A stretch of 64,000 bases of DNA from Geodermatophilaceae bacterium URHB0062 (GCA_000620185.1 KK211086.1:62001-126000), one strand, 5' to 3'. Positions 16,301-25,182 are shown, counted from the stretch's first letter. The notes: a model not told the origin generated them from the sequence alone. A program made the numbers and translations.

Positions 16301-18393
16301 GCTTCTGGCTCGGCGACGCGTTCGCCTCCGGCGGCTCGGTCGGCTACGACCACAAGGCCATGGGCATCACCGCCCGCGGCGCCTGGGAGTCGGTGACCCG
16401 CCACTTCCGCGAGCTCGGCATCGACGTGCAGAGCCAGGACTTCACCGTCGTCGGCGTCGGCGACATGTCCGGCGACGTGTTCGGCAACGGGATGCTGCTG
16501 TCCGAGCACATCCGGCTGGTGGCCGCCTTCGACCACCGGCACGTCTTCGTCGACCCCACACCCGACGCGGCCGCCTCGTTCGCCGAACGGCGCCGGCTGT
16601 TCGGCCTGCAGCGCTCCTCGTGGTCCGACTACAACCGCTCGCGGATCAGCGCCGGCGGCGGGGTGTGGCCGCGGACGGCCAAGGCGATCCCGGTCTCCGG
16701 CCCCATGCGGACGGCGCTCGGCCTGCCCGACGACGTCGACTCGCTCACCCCCGTGGAACTGATCCGGGCGATCCTGCTCGCGCCGGTCGACCTGCTCTTC
16801 AACGGCGGCATCGGCACCTACGTCAAGGCCTCGACCGAGAGCGCGCTCGACGCAGGGGACAAGGCGAACGACGCCGTCCGGGTCGACGGCGAGCAGTTGC
16901 GCGTCCGGGTCGTGGGCGAGGGCGGCAACCTCGGGCTGACCCAGCGCGGCCGGGTCGAGTACGCCCTCACCGGCGGGCGGGTCAACACCGACGCGATCGA
17001 CAACTCCGCCGGCGTCGACACCTCCGACCACGAGGTCAACATCAAGATCGCGCTCAACCGCGCGGTCGAGGACGGCGACCTCGACCCGGCCGGCCGCGCC
17101 GAGCTGCTGGCGGAGATGGCCGACGAGGTGGCCTCCGCCGTCCTGACCGACAACCACGCGCAGAACGCAACCCTCGCCGTCGAGGTGACCTCGGCGCGCA
17201 GCCTGCTCGACGCGCACGAACGGTTCCTGCGCTCTCTGGAGCGGTCGGGCCGGCTGGTGCGCAGCGTGGAGGCGCTGCCCGACGAGCGTGCCCTGGTCGA
17301 GCGGCGGCGCGATGGGCAGGCGCTGACCAGCCCCGAGCTGTCGGTGCTGCTGGCCTACGCGAAGCTCGAGACCGGCGACGTCGTCCTGTCCTCGCGGCTG
17401 CCCGACGACCCGGCGCTCGAGGACCTGCTGACCGGGTACTTCCCGGCCCAGCTGCGCGAACGCTTCCCGGCGGCCGTCGCCACGCATCCGCTGCGCCGGG
17501 AGATCATCGCCACCGCGCTGACCAACCGGGCGGTCAACGTCGCCGGGGTCACCGGGCTGTTCCGGCTGAAGCAGGAGACCGGCGTCCCGCTGGACCGGGT
17601 GGTGCTGGCGCACGCCGTGGCGCGCGCCGTGTTCGACGTCGACCGGATGTGGGACGCCGCCCGCCAGCTGGACAACCACGTCTCGGCCGCGACGCAGATC
17701 GAGCTCCGCACCGAGGCGACCCGGCTGGCCGAGCGGGCGACCCGGTGGCTGCTGCGCCAGCCCGAGCTCTCGGCCGACCAGGCGCCGTCGATCGCCGACA
17801 TCCGGGAGCGCTTCGGTGCGCCCGTCGCCGCCGTGCGCGCCGGCCTGTCGTCGTGGCTGCTGGGCGGGGAGCTGGCTGCCTACACCGAGCGGGCCGCGCG
17901 GCTGGAGGTGGCCGGGCTGCCGTCGGGGCTGGCCGCCGAGGTCGCCACGGCACCGCTGCTGCCGGCCGCGCTGGACCTCGCGGTGGTCGCCGAGCGGACC
18001 GGTGCGCCGGTGGAGCTGGCCGGGCGGGTCATGCAGTGCCTGGCCGAGCGGCTGGGGCTGGTGCCGCTGCGCGAGCTGGTCATCGGCCTGCCCCGCGACC
18101 GGCGCTGGCCGTCGATGGCCCGGGCCTCGCTCCGGGACGACCTGGCCATGGAGCAGGCCTCGCTCACCGAGGACGTGCTCAGCCTGCGCACGGCCGACAC
18201 CGACGACCCGTCGGCGCTGGTCGCGGCGTGGGCAGAGGCCTGGGACAGCCCGCAGGCGCGCGCGGCCGGGCAACTGGCGGACATCGCGGCCGGTGACCGG
18301 CACGAGCTCGCCGAGCTGCTGGTCGCCGTCCGCACGCTGCGCGGGCTGCGCAAGCGCCGCCAGGCCCGCCGCCTGCCCCGCCCGGAGAAGTAG
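13378..18393 (+). CDS. gdhB: NAD-specific glutamate dehydrogenase, large (180-kDa) type
   Basis: Oxidatively deaminates glutamate to 2-oxoglutarate with NAD, feeding carbon into the TCA cycle. At 1671 aa it matches the L_180 class of actinobacteria. The N-terminal half (about 1-700) contains the regulatory ACT-like segments. The catalytic domain follows, with GGLRWSDRREDLRTEVLGL and then VIVPTGAKGGFVVKN near residues 850-895. The nucleotide-binding region includes VVGVGDMSGDVFGNGMLLS (about 1022-1040). A long helical C-terminal domain completes it. The ATG at 13378 is set by the leaderless promoter. A strong terminator follows. It is single-cistron, and no frameshift is seen across 5 kb. Confidence 0.96.
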   Translation: MASTTVAPETPVGGRDGGVPAGTLTELDALEAARTEKRQLLDRAAASARADLGDKDLPSGCAPDGLPALLQRYYWSEPAAEVLGHDPAELAGLAIGHLRLAEVRPPGSATVDVQRMADGRAIVRLVTDDMPFLVDSVTAEVVRQGLSLTHIVHPVVVVRRDVRGRITAFCDTADVEGCGPDALTESWMAVVLDGPLAEEAGADLVTGLRTVLDDVRAVHEDDDRLRTRVRDLAGRLDELARTGPAPSPDADPAEDPAEAAELLRWLADGNFVFLGARDVDLVPSRGKTAAHAVHGTGLGVLRSDTDMSASVGMPEVARAPEHQLLAVTKADARSPVYRRAWLDLIAVTLPDGEGKGVRQYRFVGLFPSAATTSSVLDVPLVRRRVEAVIARSGVPADSHTGKELLEVLETYPRDELLQVGPDELLPVALAVLHLQERRQTRLFLRRDPTGRFWSALVYLPRDRYTTEVRTRMQQILLERLGGTSVEYTARSTESVLARLHFVVRVPVGRRGSPKPASVDHDALQAELAAAARSWTDDLSDELTARYGVEAERMLSRVADAFPASYQNDFTAERAVDDLARLDNLAEGELSLRLWTPSGSATGERRLTVYRVGERLLLSEVLPVLQNMGVSVVDERPYEIDRIGAPPTWIYDFGIAVPAIELPLLRSLPERFTEAVGAVWRGEAEDDGLGSLVLLAGLNWRQVTVVRAYVQWLRQAGLPFGQRYVEETLAGHPDVVSRLVALFETRFSPGRSGSRAQRQADLVESLRRAIGEVESLDADRVLTSLLAAVTATQRTTYYSPESLTRGAPLPLAIKLNPSGVPDLPEPRPAREVWVSSPRVMGIHLRFGAVARGGLRWSDRREDLRTEVLGLVKAQTVKNTVIVPTGAKGGFVVKNPPAESSPARPASRDEVLAEGQACYKLFIGALLSLTDNLVEGKVVPPEKVVRHDGDDTYLVVAADKGTATFSDLANAVAIERGFWLGDAFASGGSVGYDHKAMGITARGAWESVTRHFRELGIDVQSQDFTVVGVGDMSGDVFGNGMLLSEHIRLVAAFDHRHVFVDPTPDAAASFAERRRLFGLQRSSWSDYNRSRISAGGGVWPRTAKAIPVSGPMRTALGLPDDVDSLTPVELIRAILLAPVDLLFNGGIGTYVKASTESALDAGDKANDAVRVDGEQLRVRVVGEGGNLGLTQRGRVEYALTGGRVNTDAIDNSAGVDTSDHEVNIKIALNRAVEDGDLDPAGRAELLAEMADEVASAVLTDNHAQNATLAVEVTSARSLLDAHERFLRSLERSGRLVRSVEALPDERALVERRRDGQALTSPELSVLLAYAKLETGDVVLSSRLPDDPALEDLLTGYFPAQLRERFPAAVATHPLRREIIATALTNRAVNVAGVTGLFRLKQETGVPLDRVVLAHAVARAVFDVDRMWDAARQLDNHVSAATQIELRTEATRLAERATRWLLRQPELSADQAPSIADIRERFGAPVAAVRAGLSSWLLGGELAAYTERAARLEVAGLPSGLAAEVATAPLLPAALDLAVVAERTGAPVELAGRVMQCLAERLGLVPLRELVIGLPRDRRWPSMARASLRDDLAMEQASLTEDVLSLRTADTDDPSALVAAWAEAWDSPQARAAGQLADIAAGDRHELAELLVAVRTLRGLRKRRQARRLPRPEK

Positions 18394-18408
18394 CGCCGTC
18401 TCGGCGGG

Positions 18409-18446
18409 TCTACGACTCTCTAGCCATCCCGCTAGAGAGTCGTAGA
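18409..18446. terminator. Perfect 16-bp hairpin between gdhB and the amidase gene
   Basis: TCTACGACTCTCTAGC (18409-18424), loop CATCCC, and GCTAGAGAGTCGTAGA (18431-18446) form a 16-bp perfect stem with a 6-nt loop. It lies 15 bases after the gdhB stop and 5 bases from the stop of the convergent amidase gene, so it can serve both directions. The stem is unusually A+T-rich for this genome and contains two CTAG sites. Confidence 0.85.
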
Positions 18447-18451
18447 ACGCC

Positions 18452-19864
18452 TCAGAGGGGTGGTCGGCGGTCGCCGAATCGCGTCGCCTGCTCGAAGGCG
18501 TACCCGACCTCGAGCACCCGCCGGTCGGCCCTGGGCCCGCCGATGACCTGCAGCCCCACGGGCAGGCCGTCGGGCGTGAAGCCCCCCGGCACCGAGAGCG
18601 CGGAGCAGCCGGTCGCGGTGACGAGCGTGCAGGAGCGCATCCACTCCAGGTAGTTGTCCTGGGGCACCCCGCCGATCTCGGTCGGGTACTCCAGTTCCAC
18701 CGGGAACGGCAGCACCTGGGTGGTGGGCGCCAGCAGCACGTCATAGCGGGTGAAGAACTCGACGATCCGCTCGTGCAGCGTCGTCCGGGCCATCTCGGCG
18801 CGGGCGAGGTCCGCCCCCGTGAGCTTGGCACCCATCTCCGCGTTCCAGCGGATGCTCTCCTTCACGAGCTCGGGGTGCTGCCGCGACCTGTCCAGGTGCA
18901 CGGCCGCGAAGAACCAGGCCCGGAGCGTCCCGAAGACGTCGTCGGCGCCCGAGAGGTCGGGACAGTCCTCCTCGACGACGGCGCCCAGCGACTCGAACAC
19001 CGGCACGGACGACGCCAGCACCGCCGTGACCGCCGGGTCGACCGTCACCCGCCCGCCGAGGTCGGGGGCCCAGGCCACACGCAGCCCGTCCAGTCGCTCG
19101 GGCAGGGGAGCGGCGAAGGTCTGCGGATCGTCCCCGAGCGAGAGGGGCGCGCGCGGGTCGGGCCCGGCGATGACCGACAGCTGCAGGGCGACGTCGGCCA
19201 CGGTGCGGCCCATCGGTCCCTGCACCCGCAGCGGGTACCAGCCCATCGGCGAGGGCCAGGCGGGGACGCGGCCCGGGGTGGGCCGCAGGCCGACGACGTT
19301 GCAGAACGCAGCGGGATTGCGGAGTGAACCGCCCGTGTCGTTGCCCTCCGCGACCGGCACGAGCCCGGCCGCCAGCGCGGCCGCGGCGCCACCGCTGGAG
19401 CCGCCGGCCGAGAGCCCGTGGCGGTACGGGTTGTGGGTCACGCCGAACACCGGGTTGAACGTGTGCGAGCCGGTCTCGAACTCCGGCACGTTGGTCTTGC
19501 CGATCCGGATCGCCCCGGCCGCCCTCAGCCGGGTCACCACCAGCTCGTCGTCGGCGGGCACCGAGTCCGCGAACAGCGGCGAGCCCATCGTCGTGCGCAT
19601 GCCGCCCGTGGCGTGGGTGTCCTTGTGCGCCACCGGCAGGCCGTGCAGCGGGCCGACCGGCTGGCCGGCGCTCAGCGCCGCGTCGGCGGCGTCGGCCGCG
19701 GCCCGTGCGCCGTCGGCGTCCAGCGTGACCACCGCGTTGATCGACGGGTCGAGCCGCGCGATGCGCTCCAGGTGCATCTCGAGCAGTTCGCGCGCCGAGA
19801 TCTCGCGGCCGCGCAGCAGCGCGGCCAGCTCCGTGGCGGGGCGGAAGCACAGGTCGTCGGTCAC
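18452..19864 (-). CDS. Amidase (amidase-signature family)
   Basis: A 470-aa amidase-signature hydrolase that cleaves amide bonds of an unknown substrate. The Ser-cisSer-Lys triad is visible: K81 in VAHKD, S156 in the GGSSGG loop and S180 in NDTGGSLRNPA. Length is normal and there is no signal peptide, so it is cytoplasmic. The GTG at 19864 has CAGGCT 6 bases upstream, a possible leaderless start. No GatB or GatC is adjacent and the C-terminal half is not GatA-like, so it is more likely a catabolic amidase than the tRNA-dependent amidotransferase subunit. It is divergent from the DEAD-box helicase gene, with 53 bases between starts. Confidence 0.92.
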   Translation of the reverse strand: MTDDLCFRPATELAALLRGREISARELLEMHLERIARLDPSINAVVTLDADGARAAADAADAALSAGQPVGPLHGLPVAHKDTHATGGMRTTMGSPLFADSVPADDELVVTRLRAAGAIRIGKTNVPEFETGSHTFNPVFGVTHNPYRHGLSAGGSSGGAAAALAAGLVPVAEGNDTGGSLRNPAAFCNVVGLRPTPGRVPAWPSPMGWYPLRVQGPMGRTVADVALQLSVIAGPDPRAPLSLGDDPQTFAAPLPERLDGLRVAWAPDLGGRVTVDPAVTAVLASSVPVFESLGAVVEEDCPDLSGADDVFGTLRAWFFAAVHLDRSRQHPELVKESIRWNAEMGAKLTGADLARAEMARTTLHERIVEFFTRYDVLLAPTTQVLPFPVELEYPTEIGGVPQDNYLEWMRSCTLVTATGCSALSVPGGFTPDGLPVGLQVIGGPRADRRVLEVGYAFEQATRFGDRRPPL

Positions 19865-19917
19865 CCGTCGAGCCTGTCACGAACCCGGGTGCGCGCGGTA
19901 AGGAGACCGAGGGAACG

Positions 19918-21621
19918 ATGAGCGCGATGGACGGCGAACGAGACACGAGCAGCGACGGCCCCACCTTCGAGGACCTCGGCCTCCGGCCGGAGCTGCTGGC
20001 GGCGCTGACCGCTCTCGGCTACGAGGAGCCCACCCCCATCCAGACCGAGGCGATCCCGCCGCTGACGGAGGGTCGCGACCTGCTGGGCCAGGCGGCGACC
20101 GGCACCGGCAAGACGGCCGCGTTCTCGCTCCCCGTCCTGCAGCGACTGCCCGCGGAGCGCGGCCCGGCACCGGACGCGCTGGTGCTGGTGCCGACCCGTG
20201 AGCTCGCCGTCCAGGTGTCGGAGGCCCTGCACAAGTACGGGCGCGACCTCGGTGCCCGCGTGCTCCCGGTCTACGGCGGCGCGCCGATCGGCCGCCAGCT
20301 CCGGTCGCTGGAGTCGGGTGTCGACGTCGTCGTCGCGACCCCCGGCCGGGCCCTCGACCTGGTGCAGCGGGGCAGCCTGCAGCTGGGGCAGGTCGGCACC
20401 GTGGTGCTGGACGAGGCCGACGAGATGCTCGACATGGGCTTCGCCGAGGACCTCGACGCGATCCTCGACGAGACCCCGGAGACGCGGCAGACCGTGCTGT
20501 TCTCCGCGACCATGCCGCGCCGCCTCGACGCGCTGGCCCGCCGCCACCTGCGCGACCCGGTCCGCATCACGATCGCCCGCGAGCAGGCCGCGGCCGGGCA
20601 GTCGCCGCGGGTCACCCAGACGGCCTACGTGGTGCCGCGCGCCGCCAAGTCGGCCGCCCTGGGCCGCATCCTGGACGTCGAGTCGCCGACCGCCGCGATC
20701 GTCTTCTGCCGCACCCGCGAGGAGGTCGACTCGCTCACCGAGACGCTCAACGGCCGCGGGTACCGCGCCGAGGCGCTGCACGGCGGCATGAGCCAGGAGC
20801 AGCGCGACCGGGTCATGGGGCGGCTCCGCGGTGGGACGGCGGACCTGCTGGTGGCCACCGACGTCGCGGCCCGCGGACTGGACATCGACCAGCTGACGCA
20901 CGTCGTCAACTACGACGTCCCCTCGGCGCCGGAGGCCTACGTGCACCGGATCGGTCGCGTCGGCCGGGCCGGGCGCGAGGGGGTGGCGATCACGCTGGCC
21001 GAGCCGCGCGAGCACCGGATGCTCAAGACCATCGAGAAGGTCGCCGGGGCGTCGATCGCCGTCCAGAAGGTGCCGACGGTGGCCGACCTGCGCGCCCGCC
21101 GGCTCGAGCTGACCCGCGCCGCCCTGCGCGAGAGCCTGCTCACCGACGAGCTCGACCGCTTCCGGGTGGTCGTCGAGACGCTGTCGGACGAGTTCGACCT
21201 GATGGAGGTGGCGCTGGCGGCGGTGAAGCTGGCGCACGAGGCCGGCGGCGGGAGCGACGACGACGAGGAGATCCCGCAGGTCTCCTTCCGTCCCGACCAG
21301 GGGACCTCCCGGGGCGCGACGAAGAGCGGGCGCCGGCGCGAGGGCGACGACCGGCCGCCCGCCCGGGGGGCCCGCCCGGGCGGTCCGGTCGCCCGGCTGT
21401 TCGTGGGCATGGGGCGCGACGCCGGCGTCCGCCCCGGCGACCTCGTGGGCGCCATCACCGGTGAGACCGGGCTGACCGGCCGCGACGTCGGCGCCATCGA
21501 GATCCACCAGCGGTTCGCGCTGGTGGAGGTGCCCGAGTCCGCCGCCGACGAGGTCGTGCAGGCCCTGCGGGCGACGATGATTAAGGGCCGGAAGGCGACG
21601 GTCCGCCGCGATCGTTCCTGA
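19918..21621 (+). CDS. DEAD-box ATP-dependent RNA helicase with DbpA-type RNA-binding end
   Basis: A 567-aa RNA helicase of the DeaD/CsdA type, likely helping ribosome assembly or RNA turnover, often in the cold. All core motifs are present: PTPIQ (Q motif), AATGTGKT (I), PTRELAVQV (Ia), DEAD in VLDEADEM (II), SAT (III), IVFCRTR (IV), ATDVAARGLD (V) and HRIGRVGRAGR (VI). A basic, Gly-rich spacer leads to a C-terminal DbpA/CsdA-like RNA-binding domain from about residue 490 (RLFVGMGRDAGVRPGDLVGA). The ATG at 19918 follows TAAGGAGA. The family is certain; the exact orthologue (deaD or other) is not settled. Confidence 0.95.
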   Translation: MSAMDGERDTSSDGPTFEDLGLRPELLAALTALGYEEPTPIQTEAIPPLTEGRDLLGQAATGTGKTAAFSLPVLQRLPAERGPAPDALVLVPTRELAVQVSEALHKYGRDLGARVLPVYGGAPIGRQLRSLESGVDVVVATPGRALDLVQRGSLQLGQVGTVVLDEADEMLDMGFAEDLDAILDETPETRQTVLFSATMPRRLDALARRHLRDPVRITIAREQAAAGQSPRVTQTAYVVPRAAKSAALGRILDVESPTAAIVFCRTREEVDSLTETLNGRGYRAEALHGGMSQEQRDRVMGRLRGGTADLLVATDVAARGLDIDQLTHVVNYDVPSAPEAYVHRIGRVGRAGREGVAITLAEPREHRMLKTIEKVAGASIAVQKVPTVADLRARRLELTRAALRESLLTDELDRFRVVVETLSDEFDLMEVALAAVKLAHEAGGGSDDDEEIPQVSFRPDQGTSRGATKSGRRREGDDRPPARGARPGGPVARLFVGMGRDAGVRPGDLVGAITGETGLTGRDVGAIEIHQRFALVEVPESAADEVVQALRATMIKGRKATVRRDRS

Positions 21622-21624
21622 GGG

Positions 21625-24186
21625 TCAGGCCGCCGGGTCGGTCGCGACGGTCGGCGGCACGCGGTTCGGCCCGGCCTCCGCCGGTCGGGGCCCGTCCTGG
21701 CGGTGCAGCCGGACGGCGACCAGCGCGACGTCGTCGTCCGGGCGGCCGTGCACGAGCCGATCCAGGAGCTCGTCGAGCATCTCGTCGAGCGGCAGGTCGG
21801 CCAGCTCGATGAGGGCATCGCGCAGCCGGACCATCCCGCCGTCGAGATCCGCGTCGCGCCGCTCGATGAGCCCGTCGGTGTAGAGCAGCACGGTCGCGCC
21901 GCGGTCGAGCGTCACCACCGACTCCCGCCTGCGGGCGTCCGCGTCGACGCCCAGCAGCAGGTCGCCTCGCCAGCTGGCCAGCTCCGCGACGGTGCCGTCG
22001 GGATTGATGACCAGAGGGGGCAGATGGCCGGCGTTGGCCCACCGCATCCGGGTGACCCCGCGCTCCAGCTCGTCGGGCGTCTGCTCGAAGCGCGCGATCG
22101 CGGCGGTCGCCAGCGTCCTGGTCTCCAGGGTGGTCATCGAGGCGTCGAGCCCTCTCAGCACCTCGACCGGGCCGGCGTCGCTGTAGGTCGCGATGCCGCG
22201 GAGCAGGCCGCGCAGCTGGCCCATCGCCGCGGCGGCCTCCGTGTCGTGGCCGACGACGTCGCCGATCACCAGCATGGTGGTGCCGCCGGGCTGCAGGAAC
22301 GCGTCGTACCAGTCGCCGCCGACCCGGGCGGCCTCGGCGGCGGGCAGGTAGCGCACGGCGATCTCGGCGTGGTCGGGCTCGGGCGGCTCGGTGAGGAGAC
22401 TGCGCTGCAGCCCCTCGGCGAGCTGCTGCTGGGCGCTGAAGAGCCGCGCGTTGTCCAGGGCGAGGCCTGCCCGGTCCGCCACGTCCTGCGCGACGGCGAT
22501 GTCGTCGGCCGAGGGGACGTGGCCGGCCGAGTAGAGCAGTGTGAGCAGGCCGATGGTCCGCCCGCGGGCACGCAGCGGCAGCGCCACCTCCGTCGACGGC
22601 GCCAGCAGCGCGAGCAGTTCCCGGGCCGGGCCCGGGGGCAGCACGTCGAGCACTTCGGCGCCGGAGAAGGTGGCCGGCTCCCCGGTGTGCAGGGCACGGG
22701 CCACGGGCGCGGTGATCGGCATGGCGTCCAGCCGCACCTCGGCGTACCGCGCCAGCAGGGGACGGCTGGCCGGGTCCACGTGCCAGGTACCGACGTCCCG
22801 GGGGTGGCCGTCGGGACCCATGACGGTGAGGACGCAGAAGTCGGCGAGCGCGGGCACGACGATGCCCGGCAGGCGTGAGGTGGCGGCGACGACGTCGACG
22901 GTGTTGGCCAGTTCGGCGCTCACACGGGCCAGCAGCGCCAGCCGCTCGGCGGCCCGCTCCGCCTGCTGCTGGACCTGCCGCCGCTCGGTGACCTCGAGGA
23001 AGTAGACCGACAGGCCGTCGGGTGTGGGCCACGCGCGGAGCTCGTACCAGCCGTTCAGCGGCGGGGGGTAGTAGGCGTCGAAGGAGACGGGCAGGCCCGT
23101 CCGGACGGCCCTGCGGTAGTTCTCCTCGAAATCGCTGTCGTTCGCCGCGGGCCAGGCGTCCCACAGCACCTTGCCGAGCAGGTCCTCCCGGCCGCGCCCC
23201 AGCAGCCGCTCCGCCTCGGCGTTGATGTGGGTGAAGCGCCAATCCCGGTCGAGGTTGTAGAACCCCGCCGGCATCGCCTCGAGCACGCGCGTGACCATGC
23301 CCGCGGCCTCGCGGACGCCGGTGGTGTCGTACGCCGCGCCCAGCAGCCGGGCGGTGCCGCCGTCCGGTCCGGGGATGCCCCGACCGCGCGCGTGCACCCA
23401 GCGGGTCTCACCGTCGGGGCGGACCACCCGGTACTCGGCGTCGTACTCGCCGCAGGTGTCGATGCAGGCCTGCAGCAGGTCGGTCACACGCATCAGGTCG
23501 TCGGGGTGGAGGCGGACGTTGAACGCCTCGATCGACTCCTCGAAGGTCTCGGCGTCGTACCCGAACATCCGGATCAGGGGCTCGTCCCACGCCAGGCGAC
23601 CGGTGCTCAGGTCCCAGTCGAAGGTGCCGATGCCCGCGGCGTCGATGGCCAGGCCCCAGCGCAGGCGGTCGGCCTCGTAGCGGTGGACCAGTGCCGAGAG
23701 CTCCAGCTCGGTGACGGCGGACTCACCCAGCTGCCGCAGGGTCGCCACATCGGCGTCCGTCCACTCGCGGGCGGCCGGACCGAACACGCACAGCGCGCCG
23801 ATGGTCCCGCCGTCGTGCCGCACCAGGGGGACGCCGAGGTAGGAGCCGACCTTCCCGGAGGTGACGGGAGGCAGGTCGCGGACGCGGTCGTCGGTCCGTG
23901 CGTCCGCGACGACCAGCGGTGCGGTGCCCGCGGCCGTCACCGTGCACAGCGAGTCGGCGACGCCGGCGGCCGCGGTCCGCGCGTCGGTCAGCAGCGAGAT
24001 CTGGCCGCCGTCGGCGCGCAGCACCCGCACGGCGAGCTCGGTGAGCCGGTCGAGGACGACGCCGCGCGCTTCCAGGGACGGCCGGTCCGGGTCGCCGACC
24101 TGATCCCCCGCCAGGCGCAGCAGGTCCTCCGCACGAGCGGCCGACGTCCGGTCGGCAGCGGTCGTCCGGTGTGCGGGAGTGTTCAC
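21625..24186 (-). CDS. GAF-PAS-PAS-GAF-SpoIIE (PP2C) phosphatase, 853 aa
   Basis: The third and largest SpoIIE-type phosphatase in the window. Domains in order: GAF (about 15-170, ending in REWTDADVATLRQLGESAV), a PAS_3-type domain (about 185-305), a second PAS (about 310-425, FTHINAEAERLLGRGREDLLG), a second GAF (about 440-590) and PP2C (about 625-835) with VGGDWYDAF, VIGDVVGHD, ANAGHLPP, LLYTDGLIERR and DDDVALVAVR. The GTG at 24186 has AGAAGG six bases upstream; an in-frame extension to 24294 lacks such a site. Its catalytic end closely resembles that of the 6959 phosphatase. It converges on the helicase gene with 3 bases between stops. Confidence 0.93.
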   Translation of the reverse strand: MNTPAHRTTAADRTSAARAEDLLRLAGDQVGDPDRPSLEARGVVLDRLTELAVRVLRADGGQISLLTDARTAAAGVADSLCTVTAAGTAPLVVADARTDDRVRDLPPVTSGKVGSYLGVPLVRHDGGTIGALCVFGPAAREWTDADVATLRQLGESAVTELELSALVHRYEADRLRWGLAIDAAGIGTFDWDLSTGRLAWDEPLIRMFGYDAETFEESIEAFNVRLHPDDLMRVTDLLQACIDTCGEYDAEYRVVRPDGETRWVHARGRGIPGPDGGTARLLGAAYDTTGVREAAGMVTRVLEAMPAGFYNLDRDWRFTHINAEAERLLGRGREDLLGKVLWDAWPAANDSDFEENYRRAVRTGLPVSFDAYYPPPLNGWYELRAWPTPDGLSVYFLEVTERRQVQQQAERAAERLALLARVSAELANTVDVVAATSRLPGIVVPALADFCVLTVMGPDGHPRDVGTWHVDPASRPLLARYAEVRLDAMPITAPVARALHTGEPATFSGAEVLDVLPPGPARELLALLAPSTEVALPLRARGRTIGLLTLLYSAGHVPSADDIAVAQDVADRAGLALDNARLFSAQQQLAEGLQRSLLTEPPEPDHAEIAVRYLPAAEAARVGGDWYDAFLQPGGTTMLVIGDVVGHDTEAAAAMGQLRGLLRGIATYSDAGPVEVLRGLDASMTTLETRTLATAAIARFEQTPDELERGVTRMRWANAGHLPPLVINPDGTVAELASWRGDLLLGVDADARRRESVVTLDRGATVLLYTDGLIERRDADLDGGMVRLRDALIELADLPLDEMLDELLDRLVHGRPDDDVALVAVRLHRQDGPRPAEAGPNRVPPTVATDPAA

Positions 24187-24330
24187 CGAAGCCCTTCTGT
24201 CCGGCCCCCGGCCGGAGGAACGCGGAGCGCCCGGCCACCTGTGCTGGAGCCGGCCCTCCCTCCCGGCAGTTATGCCACGTCCCGTGCGTCGCACGCAATG
24301 ATCCGGCCGGAGGTCACGACGGGGTCTTCG

Positions 24331-25074
24331 TCACGCCGGGACGACGAGGGTCAGTGCACTGCCCCCGGGATGTTCCACGTGCAACCCCGCCCGTCGCAGC
24401 AGCCCCCGCAGGCGCACCACGTCGTCCGGCTCGGCCCGGGTGGTGGCCAGCAGCCGGGCCAGCCGCCCCTTGTGGGCCTTGTTGAAGTGGCTCACCACCG
24501 AGCGGGTGCCCTCGGGGCGCTCGCTGAGCACGTCGACCGTCACCGCGCCGGGCACGGGGGCCAGCGCCGCGTAGGACCCGCTGCGCAGGTCGACGACGAG
24601 GTCGTCCACCGCGGTCAGCACCGGGCCGAGCGCCGGCCGCCAGAGCGTGCGGAGGGAGGGGAGGCCGGGGAGGGCGGAGCCGGCGGAGAGCCGGTAGGCC
24701 GGGATGGCGTCGCCGGCGCGGACGAGGCCGAACAGGGCCGACCCGACGGCCAGGCGCGAGTTCGCCCGGGCGCGCTGGGCGCGGGTCAGGGAGGCGACGT
24801 CGAGGGCGTCGTAGAGCACGCCGGTGTAGCGCTGGACAGCCGGCAGGGTGGGGGAGGTCCAGAGCGCCGCGTTGCGCGCGATCTCGTCGTCCTGTTTCGC
24901 GGACAGGCCCAGCGCCGTGCGGGACGCGGGGAGGTCGTCGGCCAGCTTGACCAGCGCCTCGGCCAGCTCGACGCGCACGGTGGTCAGCTCGGGCGCCGTC
25001 AGCCCGGCGAGGTCCAGCGGAGCGCCGTCCCCTCCCGGGTGTTTGGTCTCCGACGGCGGCAGCAGCACGAGCAC
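24331..25074 (-). CDS. yaaA: YaaA-family peroxide stress protein
   Basis: A protein of about 247 aa of the YaaA/UPF0246 (DUF328) family. The E. coli member lowers free iron and limits damage during hydrogen peroxide stress. The family hallmarks are visible: an N-terminal LVLLPPSETKH, a central NSRLAVGSALFGLVRAGDAIPAYRLSAGS, and SVVSHFNKAHKGRLARLL near the end. Two GTG codons (25074 and 25068) are possible starts. The upstream bases read ACTAGCG, without a good ribosome-binding site. It is 144 bases upstream of nothing but the SpoIIE gene start, so it is not clearly in an operon. Confidence 0.88.
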   Translation of the reverse strand: MLVLLPPSETKHPGGDGAPLDLAGLTAPELTTVRVELAEALVKLADDLPASRTALGLSAKQDDEIARNAALWTSPTLPAVQRYTGVLYDALDVASLTRAQRARANSRLAVGSALFGLVRAGDAIPAYRLSAGSALPGLPSLRTLWRPALGPVLTAVDDLVVDLRSGSYAALAPVPGAVTVDVLSERPEGTRSVVSHFNKAHKGRLARLLATTRAEPDDVVRLRGLLRRAGLHVEHPGGSALTLVVPA

Positions 25075-25127
25075 CGCTAGTTCCCCATGGGTCGCGTCGG
25101 CCGGTGTGAAATCGGAACTCTCCCTCT

Positions 25128-25182
25128 GACCTGCGCGGATACGTCGATCGTCGACCAAGGTGTGCCCCGATTGTGCCCCAAG
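25128..25182 (+). other. Possible scar of a second integration event
   Basis: Between yaaA and the AI-2E permease lie GACCTGCGCGGATAC (25128-25142) and TGTGCCCCGATTGTGCCCC (25161-25179). Close relatives of both occur at the island further right: GACCTGCAGGGATAC at 26757-26771, and TGTGCCCCGGATGTGCCCA (29618-29636) at the 3' end of the integrase pseudogene. This may be the remains of an attachment region whose element has been lost. The evidence is only short-sequence similarity. Confidence 0.3.

Noticed and set aside
15156-18831. Open frames of 1046 aa (+) and 1106 aa (-) overlapping gdhB
   Set aside because: Both are Arg/Pro/Ala-rich shadows of the gdhB and amidase genes in other frames, without a domain or start signal. 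High G+C removes most stop codons.
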